Assembly: GCF_017351175.1 (NCBI RefSeq)
Contig: NZ_JAFMPN010000008.1
Span: forward strand, 1-64,000
Direction of reading: 5' to 3'
Length of the DNA: 64,000 nucleotides
Source of the DNA: Desulfovibrio sp. Huiquan2017
GTDB lineage: Bacteria; Desulfobacterota; Desulfovibrionia; Desulfovibrionales; Desulfovibrionaceae
Shown: piece by piece, positions 51,764 through 59,249 of the stretch
How positions within the stretch are numbered: the stretch's first letter is position 1
Layout of the letters: the number at the start of each line of letters is the position of its first letter
Notes under the pieces: generated by a model
Databases searched by the model: none
What the model was told of the DNA's origin: nothing
Seen by the model: the letters and a program-made list of their open reading frames with translations, nothing else
Translations under genes and position numbers: made by a program

Positions 51764-53329
51764 ATGACCAATAATCTCATCATGAAATCCCTGCCCATGG
51801 TGGCATCGGTCCTTGGGAGCAAGTACGGCGTGAAGGTCGCCATCGGCGGCAAGGACGCGTACACGGACGGCAATACCATCCACTTGCCTGCGTTGCCCTT
51901 GGAATGCAGCGAGACGCTCATAGGCTTAGCTCGCGGGTACATCGATCACGAGGCCGCCCACATCCGAGAAACGAGGTTCGATTGGCTGCGTCTAGCCAAC
52001 CTGACCCCGCTTGAGATGCACGTATGGAACACCTTTGAAGACTGGCGCGTGGAGCATCGGCTGGCCCGGCTGTTCCCCGGTTGCAGGTCGAACTTCACCT
52101 GGCTCATCCGGCATCTCTTCGGGGATACGTCGGAGAAGGTGGCCGATCCGGCCATGGCCATACTCAACTGGCTGTTGTTGTCGGTCCGGGCGTGGGACGT
52201 GCCGTCTCTGAACGGGCAACGGGACGATGTTGGTAACTTCGTTGAATCCCATTATCCCGGTCTCACCGGACGGTTGAACCATGTCCTGGAAAAGGTGCAC
52301 GCCTACTGCGATTCCACTCAGGATTGCATCCTCTATGCGCGGGAAGTCGTTTCGCTTCTCAAAGAGAAAGTGGCTTCTTTGCCCCGACAAAATGGGGAAT
52401 CGAAAACGGGTAAATCGGGTAAAAATGGAGTGTCTGATGAACTCCCTTTGGACGCTTTGAATCGACTGATTCAAGCGGATGACATCGACTTGCCCGAGGG
52501 CCTTGGCGAAGCCCTGGCGGCAAGCCTGCGCAAGGAATCGCCCAAGGAATTGGACGAATCCCTGCGCGTGGCGCGTCTTGGCACTAAGACCACGAAACCG
52601 CTCGACCCCGAAGATGTGACCGCAACTAGGCGGGCATCGATCGCCCTGCGGACACAGCTTCAGGGGCTGCTGCAATCGTCCGTACTGACGCGGAGCATGG
52701 TTGGCCGTCATGGCAGGCTGGACGCCCGGCAACTGCATAAAGTCTCGGTGGCTGATGCTCGCGTCTTCAAGCGGACTGGTCGCAAGGTCGGCATCAACAC
52801 CGCCGTGCACATCCTCCTGGACTGCTCGGGCTCCATGCGAAAGCGGATCAAGCTGACGACGCAGGTCTGTCATGCCGTAGCCAAGGCCCTGGACGCCATC
52901 GACGGCATCAACGTGGCCGTAACGGCCTTCCCGGCGGGTGCTCCGAGTAATGGTGGCAACGGAAACGATCGCGCCCCCACAGTTTGCCCGATTCTGGCCC
53001 ATGGTGAACGAATGCACGACAAGTTCGTCGTGAGCGCCACCGGCTGCACCCCGCTTGGCGAGGCGATCTGGTGGACATTGCAGCAAATGCAGCCACTAAC
53101 CGAATCCAGGAAGATCGCCCTCATCCTGACGGACGGCGATCCTGATTCCTTCCCTGCCGCCCGCAATGCCATTGAAGATGGCAGACGCTTTGGCGTCGAG
53201 ATATATGGCCTTGGCATCACTTCCGAGACTATCACCAAGCTGCTCCCCAATCACAGTCGCACCATCAACGACTTGTCAGAACTGGCTCCGGTCATATTCG
53301 GCATGCTTCGCGGTGCGCTCGTCAAATAA
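51764..53329 (+). CDS. CobT-like VWA protein with HEAAH metallopeptidase-like motif
   Basis: The 521-residue protein has a zincin-like motif GYIDHEAAHIRE (HExxH, residues 62-66), with a glutamate-rich NTFEDWRVEHRL 24 residues later. This resembles the third zinc ligand of gluzincins. A Pro/Gly-rich low-complexity middle follows. The C-terminal VWA domain has an intact MIDAS: HILLDCSGSMRKR, CTPLGEAIWW and LILTDGDPDS. The start is the ATG at 51764, which opens the domain after GGTGATT; upstream in-frame sequence belongs to the previous gene in another frame. The triad suggests an ATP-driven protease or chaperone complex with a VWA-controlled peptidase. Confidence 0.82.
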   Translation: MTNNLIMKSLPMVASVLGSKYGVKVAIGGKDAYTDGNTIHLPALPLECSETLIGLARGYIDHEAAHIRETRFDWLRLANLTPLEMHVWNTFEDWRVEHRLARLFPGCRSNFTWLIRHLFGDTSEKVADPAMAILNWLLLSVRAWDVPSLNGQRDDVGNFVESHYPGLTGRLNHVLEKVHAYCDSTQDCILYAREVVSLLKEKVASLPRQNGESKTGKSGKNGVSDELPLDALNRLIQADDIDLPEGLGEALAASLRKESPKELDESLRVARLGTKTTKPLDPEDVTATRRASIALRTQLQGLLQSSVLTRSMVGRHGRLDARQLHKVSVADARVFKRTGRKVGINTAVHILLDCSGSMRKRIKLTTQVCHAVAKALDAIDGINVAVTAFPAGAPSNGGNGNDRAPTVCPILAHGERMHDKFVVSATGCTPLGEAIWWTLQQMQPLTESRKIALILTDGDPDSFPAARNAIEDGRRFGVEIYGLGITSETITKLLPNHSRTINDLSELAPVIFGMLRGALVK

Positions 53330-53353
53330 CCGCAAATAATCCCGAGGAAAAAA

Positions 53354-53689
53354 ATGGATAACGAGATCCCTAAATGCCCGAACTGCGACAGCTCGGAGCA
53401 CGTCGTATTGGTCAATACAACCCAGAAAATCGGAACGGCAGTCGGCGGAGTAGCCGGTGGTGCAGCCGGATACTGGGGTGCGTCCTCCGGTGCGGTGACA
53501 GGTGCCACCATCGGCTCGATCGTTCCGGTCGTAGGTACAGGCATCGGCATCCTCGCCGGTGGCCTGGCCGGAGCGCTTGCAGGCTTCTTCGCCGGATCAG
53601 CCGTTGGCAACCAGGTCGGCGAGCACATCGACCGGCACATCATCAGCGAGTGGCGCTGCAATTATTGCGGTACAGAATTCGAAATATAA
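53354..53689 (+). CDS. glycine-zipper membrane protein with split zinc ribbon
   Basis: The 111-residue protein has CPNCDSSEH at the N terminus and CNYCGTEFEI at the C terminus, together forming a possible four-cysteine zinc ribbon. In between is a 70-residue Gly/Ala-rich hydrophobic stretch (VGGVAGGAAGYWGASSG, GIGILAGGLAGALAGFFAG) typical of glycine-zipper membrane inserters. It follows the VWA gene by 24 bp and may belong to the same operon, providing a membrane-associated effector. Confidence 0.7.
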   Translation: MDNEIPKCPNCDSSEHVVLVNTTQKIGTAVGGVAGGAAGYWGASSGAVTGATIGSIVPVVGTGIGILAGGLAGALAGFFAGSAVGNQVGEHIDRHIISEWRCNYCGTEFEI

Positions 53690-53704
53690 ACCAAGGAGAA
53701 GATC

Positions 53705-53884
53705 ATGCGTGATTTTTGGACTTTTATAGGCGGCGTCGCTGTCGGCATCCTAGCCGCGACCGGAGTCTTTGCCATGGAAGAAGATAGCGAGCCTCTTTCT
53801 GCCCAGGGAGACAGAGAAGGGCTGGATGATGAAAACGAAGAAGAGGCGGATGACGACGATAGACTGATTGTGCGTCCCTCATAA
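53705..53884 (+). CDS. small acidic single-TM protein, 59 aa
   Basis: The ATG at 53705 has AAGGAGAAG upstream. The product reads MRDFWTFIGGVAVGILAATG, one hydrophobic helix, followed by an extremely acidic tail (DDENEEEADDDD) ending RLIVRPS. It is the last gene of the plus-strand run and lies 15 bp after the glycine-zipper gene. Its charge pattern suggests a partner or neutraliser for that membrane protein. Not recognised as a named family. Confidence 0.6.
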   Translation: MRDFWTFIGGVAVGILAATGVFAMEEDSEPLSAQGDREGLDDENEEEADDDDRLIVRPS

Positions 53885-53918
53885 AAAAGAGAGCCGCCTG
53901 CTTCTGCAGGTGGCTCTC
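53885..53918 (-). terminator. terminator between the VWA and viperin operons
   Basis: GAGAGCCGCCTGC / GCAGGTGGCTCTC hairpin with a TTCT loop. On the minus strand it is followed by six T, so it should terminate the viperin operon; plus-strand transcripts meet the stem without a T-run. Confidence 0.75.
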
Positions 53919-53942
53919 AAACAACATACTGCTAATCAATTT

Positions 53943-55883
53943 TTAGGAGTTTTTTTCTTCAATCCCTATGCGAATAGCTTCAAAAAAAGCAGACGGTTTA
54001 CCTGCTTTTGGATGAGTTCTGGGATGAGCCCAAAACTCATCGAATAGGTCAATCATGGTGATGTCTTCACTATAGAAGCAATTACGCAGAATGCTGGGAG
54101 TGGCGGTGAGGGTATCAAGTGTTTCTTTCGCCTTTTGACTCCCGGACAGGTTATACTCAAGTAACGCAAGTAGCGGAATCACCTGGCGATATGACACAGG
54201 TAAATCGGCAACTTGGGCCGTGCTGAACAAAAGAGCGCTATTCAACACGGATTCCAATGCTTCCTTCTTCGAATAGGCTTCAACCACACCCTCGGCAAAA
54301 GCGGTGCCGACTTGTTCTGCCGTATGGTCTGGGAACTTTGGCCTTAAATTTGCTGGCCAGTATTTCAATAAAAACTTGTTTTTATACTGGCTGTATATCT
54401 TAATTGGCTTTCGCAAAGGAGTGAGCACGCTTTGCCAAGCATTGCTTGATAGAGAAATAAACTGATCATCAAGCTCTTGCTGTTTCAAAAAATGCCACAA
54501 TAGTTTGTGTAATTCAGAGTACTCTTTCGGCCCGAGAAATTGCCAGAAGTCATGAGAAAGGCAAGATTCCGCCAACATTTCCAAGTTGTGACCTGCATGC
54601 CTTTTATCTTCTTTGAAATCCTGAATAAATGAGTCAAGAAGCAACTCATATTCTTCGAGAGAAGTTTCCTTCAGCAATTGTGTAAGCATGACCAAAAACG
54701 GAATCCTTCTTTTGTATTCAGGGGAATCCTGTTTGAAGCGCACCAAGGGAAACGAGTTGACTTCATTTCTTGATTTAAATTCATTGTGCAAATCAAGAAA
54801 AATCACTGAGCGTTCTGTGGTAAAATCACTCTTTCTCATATTTGAAACAAGATGAAAGAAAAGGAAGTCACGTGTCATGCTGAAGTCGCAATTAGGCGCA
54901 TCCTTCATATCATGCAGATGCTCTTGCTGATATCGTTCACAGCCTTCGCAGACCTGCTCACAATAATCCTCAATACCGCACTCATAATATGGCCAGAATT
55001 GAAGAGATTTAAAGGCAGATTCTACAAAATTCATGCGCAATTCTTCGTCAACTTCGATTTTGAAGAACCCCTCTGGGTAAATCCGATCAATGGCAGAGCG
55101 ACGTATTGATGCAGAGTAGGGAGAATCCTCACAATCGTAGGAGTATAGAGCTCGTTCGTTCTGTTTTTCTTCAAGTTGGTCTAGCAAAATTTTCGCACGG
55201 ATTGCCCAAGCTACGCCATCTTCCGGGGAACGCTCCAGACATTCAGTTATGTGATCAAGCCCCTCATCAAGCTGACCAAGGCTATACCATATCTCAGCCA
55301 ATTTCCTGTGCAACACCGGATCGTTGGGTGTCTCATCAAGTTCTGCTTGTAATTCGAGAATATCCCCCCAACAGGCCAGTTCATGCGGATTGCGCTCGTA
55401 GATTTCCGTCCCAGAATGATATTTACCCATCATCTCTTCTAATGATTCTTTCTCAATATCGATTGCATCGACTTCTTTGAGGGCGGCATAGAAAGGCTCT
55501 AGGTTTGCAAGTGCATTGTTGTTAAACTCTTTGTATGCGACCAATTTATTTTTAAGTTTTACAACATTTCTATCGATATATCTCTTAAAACTTCCGTCGC
55601 GTAAATCCTGATACATTTTGAGTTCGGAATCACTTGGGTTCTGCGGGAATAATTTTGTGTAAGGTTTTAGAACGCAGAGATTGTTTATCAATATTCTAGC
55701 ATCCTCGTGGATCAGTGTTTCGGGGGCTCGGCCAGTTCCTCTCTCTTTGCGCGGCGTAAGTACATATTTCAATTTAAAATCTTCCCGCTCTTGAAGGATA
55801 TTCTGTATCCACTGAGAAATTTCTTTAGGATTATAATTTAACTCTATCAATATTTCATTGATGCTCTTTCCATTATTAAACAT
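53943..55883 (-). CDS. HTH/TPR protein downstream of viperin
   Basis: The 646-residue protein is not a named family as far as I can tell. Residues about 1-40 (MFNNGKSINEILIELNYNPK, EISQWIQNIL) look like a resolvase-style helix-turn-helix. The middle holds tetratricopeptide-like repeats (VLHRKLAEIWYSLGQLDEGLDHI, then VAWAIRAKILLDQL). A cysteine-rich stretch (CGIEDYCEQVCEGCERYQQE, later APNC) may bind metal. The rest is helical. I place the start at 55883 because ATGTTTAA overlaps the viperin stop and GGAG lies nine bases upstream; a longer frame begins at 55919 without a ribosome site. Low GC matches the viperin gene. It may sense infection or recruit partners. Confidence 0.7.
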   Translation of the reverse strand: MFNNGKSINEILIELNYNPKEISQWIQNILQEREDFKLKYVLTPRKERGTGRAPETLIHEDARILINNLCVLKPYTKLFPQNPSDSELKMYQDLRDGSFKRYIDRNVVKLKNKLVAYKEFNNNALANLEPFYAALKEVDAIDIEKESLEEMMGKYHSGTEIYERNPHELACWGDILELQAELDETPNDPVLHRKLAEIWYSLGQLDEGLDHITECLERSPEDGVAWAIRAKILLDQLEEKQNERALYSYDCEDSPYSASIRRSAIDRIYPEGFFKIEVDEELRMNFVESAFKSLQFWPYYECGIEDYCEQVCEGCERYQQEHLHDMKDAPNCDFSMTRDFLFFHLVSNMRKSDFTTERSVIFLDLHNEFKSRNEVNSFPLVRFKQDSPEYKRRIPFLVMLTQLLKETSLEEYELLLDSFIQDFKEDKRHAGHNLEMLAESCLSHDFWQFLGPKEYSELHKLLWHFLKQQELDDQFISLSSNAWQSVLTPLRKPIKIYSQYKNKFLLKYWPANLRPKFPDHTAEQVGTAFAEGVVEAYSKKEALESVLNSALLFSTAQVADLPVSYRQVIPLLALLEYNLSGSQKAKETLDTLTATPSILRNCFYSEDITMIDLFDEFWAHPRTHPKAGKPSAFFEAIRIGIEEKNS

Positions 55884-56742
55884 TTGGACACACTCCATAA
55901 CGTTTGGAAAATTTTGCATGATTAAATTTTATTTCAGCCAACGATCTTCTTAATCCGACGGAGTATATAGGGTGGCTGTATTTGTATATGTTCAATTTTC
56001 CATTTTGAAAGAAACGCCCTAAGGGGTCAATCATCAAGTAGCTTTCAGTCATGTCTTCATTGTTTTCAACATGAAGACCATGCCACGATATTGAATTCAG
56101 TTTTAGAAACTCTGTAAATTCGAGCTCTGAAATCCCATTGTTGGATCCAAACGGGATTTGCTTGAATATCTTGATCTTGTCAGGATTGTATTGGATGAGT
56201 TTTTCAACAATTCGCTCATTCCAATTGTAGGCATTCACAACAGTATTGAACTTAATTTTAAGATCAGGCTTTATCTTCTTTATACGCGTTATGAGCGTTT
56301 CTAAATCAGACTCAAGTAAAGTTTTGCCAACATGAGAGTGACGTCCAATTTTGAGATTGGTTTCATGCGACAAGGAATCAACGGAGATCCCAACCACCTC
56401 AAGATAATCAACTATATCGATGTTTTTTTCTAGAAGCGAGGCGTTCGTAACGATAGACGCTTCGAAACCGAATTTTTCAACAGCCTTCTTTACAATCCCA
56501 ACCGTTTTATAGCCGAAAATCAAAGGTTCTCCGCCAACAAAATTAATACGTATTGGGGAAGTTGAATTTAGTGAGACCGACTGCAGCATCGGTGCACTAG
56601 AAGCCTGAGCCAGTTCTGTAAAAAGAGTTTCTGTGGTCTTCGGGTTATGGCATATCTCATCACCGGCTTCCCATGATGCGAAACAATAATGGCAAGAGTA
56701 ATTGCACCGATCCGTCATGTGCCAATTAAACACTAGCTGCAT
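55876..56742 (-). CDS. prokaryotic viperin (radical-SAM nucleotide dehydratase)
   Basis: The 288-residue protein has the radical-SAM cluster motif with Cys13, Cys17 and Cys20 in DRCNYSCHYCF, the SAM-binding NFVGGEPL (residues 67-74), SVDS (120-123) and NLKIGR (129-134). Near residue 230 it has ESYLMIDPLGRFFQN and at the C terminus KRYG, all counterparts of animal viperin. Prokaryotic viperins turn nucleoside triphosphates into 3'-deoxy-3',4'-didehydro chain terminators that stop phage transcription. The length fits. The gene lies inside an AT-rich operon (about 33 percent GC) with a RelE-like gene before it and an HTH/TPR gene after, with overlaps at both ends. Which NTP is used cannot be read from sequence. 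Confidence 0.88.
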   Translation of the reverse strand: MQLVFNWHMTDRCNYSCHYCFASWEAGDEICHNPKTTETLFTELAQASSAPMLQSVSLNSTSPIRINFVGGEPLIFGYKTVGIVKKAVEKFGFEASIVTNASLLEKNIDIVDYLEVVGISVDSLSHETNLKIGRHSHVGKTLLESDLETLITRIKKIKPDLKIKFNTVVNAYNWNERIVEKLIQYNPDKIKIFKQIPFGSNNGISELEFTEFLKLNSISWHGLHVENNEDMTESYLMIDPLGRFFQNGKLNIYKYSHPIYSVGLRRSLAEIKFNHAKFSKRYGVCPNV

Positions 56743-56986
56743 TTCTGACCTTCTTTGTGCGGCTAGAGTTTATTCTTCTTTCGTATGAATCATGATTGCA
56801 AATTACAATCTGCTCTCCATTGAGCCACAGTATTCTGAACTTCTGGTTCAGTCTTAAAGAATACCCATCATGAAGACGACTAAGTTTCTTCCACCCTGCC
56901 CCAGGCTTCCTTCCAAGCTGTGTCAACGCTTTTCGCGCTCTAGCTTTTATGTGAGTGGGAATTGAGCCAATCCAATGTTCTGTCAT
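56726..56986 (-). CDS. RelE/HigB-fold small protein in the viperin operon
   Basis: The 86-residue protein is RelE-like: THIKARARKALTQLGRKPG, WKKLSRLHDGYSLRLNQKFRILW and VICNHDSYERRI, the alpha-beta layout and the terminal H-D-x-Y-x-R region of mRNA interferases. Its start at the ATG at 56986 has AGGAGG at ideal spacing. It overlaps viperin by 17 bp. No antitoxin gene lies beside it, so it may be inactive, or another operon member may control it. Confidence 0.7.
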   Translation of the reverse strand: MTEHWIGSIPTHIKARARKALTQLGRKPGAGWKKLSRLHDGYSLRLNQKFRILWLNGEQIVICNHDSYERRINSSRTKKVRNAASV

Positions 56987-57145
56987 TAGCACCTCCTATG
57001 ATTTCAAATCACAGTGCGGGTACCAATTTGGTAGGCAAGTGGATTTTTTAAATTGGTTAAAAAAGAATGGCCAGTGGAAGAAGTAGCTTGTGCTTACGAG
57101 GCACCGCTTCTAAGTATGAATGCTAGGTTTCATCCAAACTATGAG

Positions 57146-58357
57146 CTACTTGGCCTTCCTATTGAAAGGTATAACCTTCCCGCCGGACTTCGTCTCCAAA
57201 GCCTTTTCCAGCGAATCCACAGCCGCACGTTTCGACTCATCCAGGGCATGGGTGTATCGCTGGAGCATGGCGAGGGTAGACCAGCCGAAGTGGGATTGGA
57301 TGGTGCGGATATCCACTCCGGCAGCGAGCATCATGGATGCCGCTGTATGACGCAGACTGTGGAAACATATCCATTCCCGCTTGTCCGTGCGGCCGTCGTT
57401 AAACTTGAGGTCTTTGATGGCTTGACGGAAGCCCCAGGGGGCTTCACCCCAGGCATTCCCATCCGAATTGGTGAAGACAAGCTCTTCAGGCGAGCCTTTT
57501 GAGGCCTTTCTGAGGATTTCATGGAGCGGCTTGGCCATGGGTAAGATGCGTGGCTTGCCCGTTTTCGTGTGGAGGAGGGTGATCGACTTTTCCTGCAGGT
57601 CGATACCACTCCATGTGAGGCCAGTAAGTTCACCAAGCCTTGCGCCGGTGTAGAGGGCCGCCAAAGTTAGTTCGTAGGCTTTCTCGTCGAGAGCCCTGAC
57701 AGTATCCAGCAGCTTTTGCGCTTCCTCTGGTTTGAGGAATCGGGTCCGGGCGTTATTTATTCTCCCCACTTCGATCGCTCGGGTAGGGCTTTCAGTCTCG
57801 ACGATGCCTCTTTTCCTGGCGTGATTCCAGACGAGGCGAAATATGGCTAGAGAAAGTTGGGCTGTTCGCAGGGTGCGCCCTTTGTCCAGGATGGCGAGTT
57901 TGATCTGTTCGATGTCATCCGGAGTGACGGACCGCATGGGCTTCCCGTTGAGCTGAGGGGAAATCCATGTCTCAAGGTGTTGCTTTTCGCTTTTGATCGT
58001 TGTGGGCTTTTTCCGGGTACGGGCTTCCGGGAGGTAACGATTGTTGAAATAGTCCTCAAAGGACGTGTCCTTGCGTTTCTCGGAAAGGACTGCTTCGCGT
58101 GATCGTTGATTCTCTTCTTGGGGGCCGGTGGGGCCGAGTCCATTCTTTGCGTTTTCAAGATACAATTGTTTTTTTAAGTAGGCATTACTTTCAGACCAGC
58201 CTTCAGACTCCCAGCCAAGCAGGCCTTCGTACTGCTTCCCATTAAACATGAATCGGTAGCCGAAATTGCGATCAAATCGCACGCCATGTTTGCGTGTGCT
58301 ATGCTGTTGCCACCTGACTCCGGTAAATTTTTTCGAGTTGATCCATTTCCTGCTCAT
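57146..58357 (-). CDS. int: tyrosine integrase of the element
   Basis: The 403-residue protein is a phage-type tyrosine recombinase. An N-terminal AP2-like DNA-binding domain (MSRKWINSKKFTGVRWQQHS, FGYRFMFNGKQYEGLLGW) is followed by a core-binding domain (residues about 110-200) and the catalytic domain. Catalytic residues are visible: ARLGE (Arg), HSLRHTAAS (His, Arg), HFGWS (His) and LQRYTHA (Tyr nucleophile near 380). The start at 58357 has AGGAGG upstream; a longer frame would run into the arm-type repeats. It reads away from attR, where it acts on the tRNA-Leu core site. Confidence 0.95.
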   Translation of the reverse strand: MSRKWINSKKFTGVRWQQHSTRKHGVRFDRNFGYRFMFNGKQYEGLLGWESEGWSESNAYLKKQLYLENAKNGLGPTGPQEENQRSREAVLSEKRKDTSFEDYFNNRYLPEARTRKKPTTIKSEKQHLETWISPQLNGKPMRSVTPDDIEQIKLAILDKGRTLRTAQLSLAIFRLVWNHARKRGIVETESPTRAIEVGRINNARTRFLKPEEAQKLLDTVRALDEKAYELTLAALYTGARLGELTGLTWSGIDLQEKSITLLHTKTGKPRILPMAKPLHEILRKASKGSPEELVFTNSDGNAWGEAPWGFRQAIKDLKFNDGRTDKREWICFHSLRHTAASMMLAAGVDIRTIQSHFGWSTLAMLQRYTHALDESKRAAVDSLEKALETKSGGKVIPFNRKAK

Positions 58358-58383
58358 TCCGGCCTCCTGGGAGACCTTGACGC

Positions 58384-58466
58384 TGCCACAAAATTGCCAC
58401 GAAATCACCACAAAATTTCGTGGCAAACAAAGTGAACTCCAGTGAGCTCCTGTGAAGTTTGTGGCA
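58384..58466 (-). repeat. integrase arm-type motifs near attR
   Basis: Five TGCCACAAA-like motifs: TGCCACAAAATT (58384), TGCCACGAAAT (58395), ACCACAAAATTT (58407), and reversed TTTCGTGGCA (58416) and TTTGTGGCA (58458). They lie between the integrase start and attR, matching the two copies near attL. AGTGAACT-type repeats (58431, 58503) also sit here and could bind an excisionase. Confidence 0.65.
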
Positions 58467-58531
58467 TATAACTTATTGGCAATATTTGATTAAAATGATT
58501 TCAAGTGAACTTCAGTGAACCCTTAAATAGA

Positions 58532-58592
58532 GACTCAAAATCCGCCGGTAGCGATACTGTGAGGGTTCGAGTCCCTCCCCTGGTACCAGAAT
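58532..58592 (+). repeat. attR: right copy of the 61-bp attachment repeat
   Basis: Identical to 24270-24330. It comprises the 3' 57 bases of tRNA-Leu plus four bases, without the 5' half, so it is an att relic rather than a working tRNA gene. Confidence 0.95.
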
Positions 58593-58598
58593 GAAATG

Positions 58599-58634
58599 AG
58601 GGCGTTAGAGGTTGTGCCTCTAGCGCCCTTTTTG
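58599..58634 (+). terminator. original tRNA-Leu terminator
   Basis: AGGGCGTTAGAGGT / GCCTCTAGCGCCCT hairpin followed by TTTTTGTTTTG lies just past attR. Before integration it would have followed the tRNA directly. Confidence 0.8.
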
Positions 58635-58680
58635 TTTTGTCGGCGGAAGAGCGGGATCGCTCGCGGGGAGCTGTCGGGAG

Positions 58681-59103
58681 TTAGTCCTTGGCGGCGGCGA
58701 GGCAGGCCGTTTGGAGCCTTTCTTTTATGTATTGCACCACATCGTCGTCGGCTTCGTAGAGGTCGAAGCATTTGGCGTCTTCGCCCAGGAGGCCGCCGGG
58801 GACTTCATCACCCAGGTCCTTGGGGTCGTCCACCAGGTCGTTGTAGAAGCAGATCGACAGCCAGCGGTCGGCGGGGTCGTCGTCGATGACGTCGACCATG
58901 GCGAACAGGTTGCGCCTGGTTTGGTTCTCATGGGCGGCGCGCAGGGAGAAGGTGATGCCGGGGCGGGGCACGAAGTCGAGCCGGATGCCGCCCAGCCCTT
59001 CGAGGTGCGCTTTGAGGGCCGTGAAACAGTTCTTGGTGTTGTTGGGGTCCGTTGTCCATGAGTCGAGGAAGGCGGCCAGTTTGTCGGCGAGCAGGGTGTC
59101 CAT
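58681..59103 (-). CDS. conserved hypothetical protein, 140 aa
   Basis: Starts MDTLLADKLAAFLDSWTTDP at an ATG with AAGGAG upstream. The body is acidic with PGITFSLRAAHENQTRRNLFA, FAMVDVIDDDPADRWLSICFY and a C-terminal YIKERLQTACLAAAKD. It is not assigned to a named family but looks like a typical small soluble Desulfovibrio protein. A longer frame exists upstream but is out of coding character. It is the first host gene after the element. Confidence 0.7.
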   Translation of the reverse strand: MDTLLADKLAAFLDSWTTDPNNTKNCFTALKAHLEGLGGIRLDFVPRPGITFSLRAAHENQTRRNLFAMVDVIDDDPADRWLSICFYNDLVDDPKDLGDEVPGGLLGEDAKCFDLYEADDDVVQYIKERLQTACLAAAKD

Positions 59104-59249
59104 GGGGGAGGTCTCCTTGGGATGCGTTGCTTCGGTTGCGGGGCAAGGGGGCTTGTCGGCCGACTTCGGACAGTCTCGGCCGTACGTGTCCCCCAAAGGG
59201 GCCGAACAGGGAGTGCCTCCCGTGCCTATACGTGCTGAACGCCAGGCCT

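Larger units (their letters stand above)
24270..58592. mobile_element. 34.3-kb integrative element inserted in tRNA-Leu
   Basis: Bounded by identical 61-bp copies of the 3' half of tRNA-Leu (24270-24330 and 58532-58592), with a tyrosine integrase next to the right copy. Cargo includes an AEP primase-helicase, a DUF927-like protein, an Rhs remnant, a type III restriction operon, Mrr, a methyltransferase/DUF1848 pair, an ERF annealase, ParDE, a MoxR/VWA triad and a viperin operon. No relaxase, type IV secretion, capsid, portal or terminase gene was recognised. This fits an integrative island that replicates on its own or uses a helper for transfer. GC content is lower than the flanks and strongly patchy. 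Confidence 0.93.

Noticed and set aside
49802-53329. Cobaltochelatase (CobS/CobT) for vitamin B12 synthesis
   Set aside because: No CobN or other cobalamin genes are nearby, and the VWA protein has an HEAAH domain. The resemblance is at the MoxR/VWA fold level only.
58532-58592. Possible second tRNA-Leu gene
   Set aside because: Only the 3' half is present; the acceptor 5' strand and D-arm are missing. It is the attachment repeat.
24270-58592. Complete prophage or conjugative element
   Set aside because: No capsid, portal, terminase, tail, relaxase, coupling protein or type IV secretion gene was recognised, although remote homologues among the hypotheticals cannot be excluded without profile searches.
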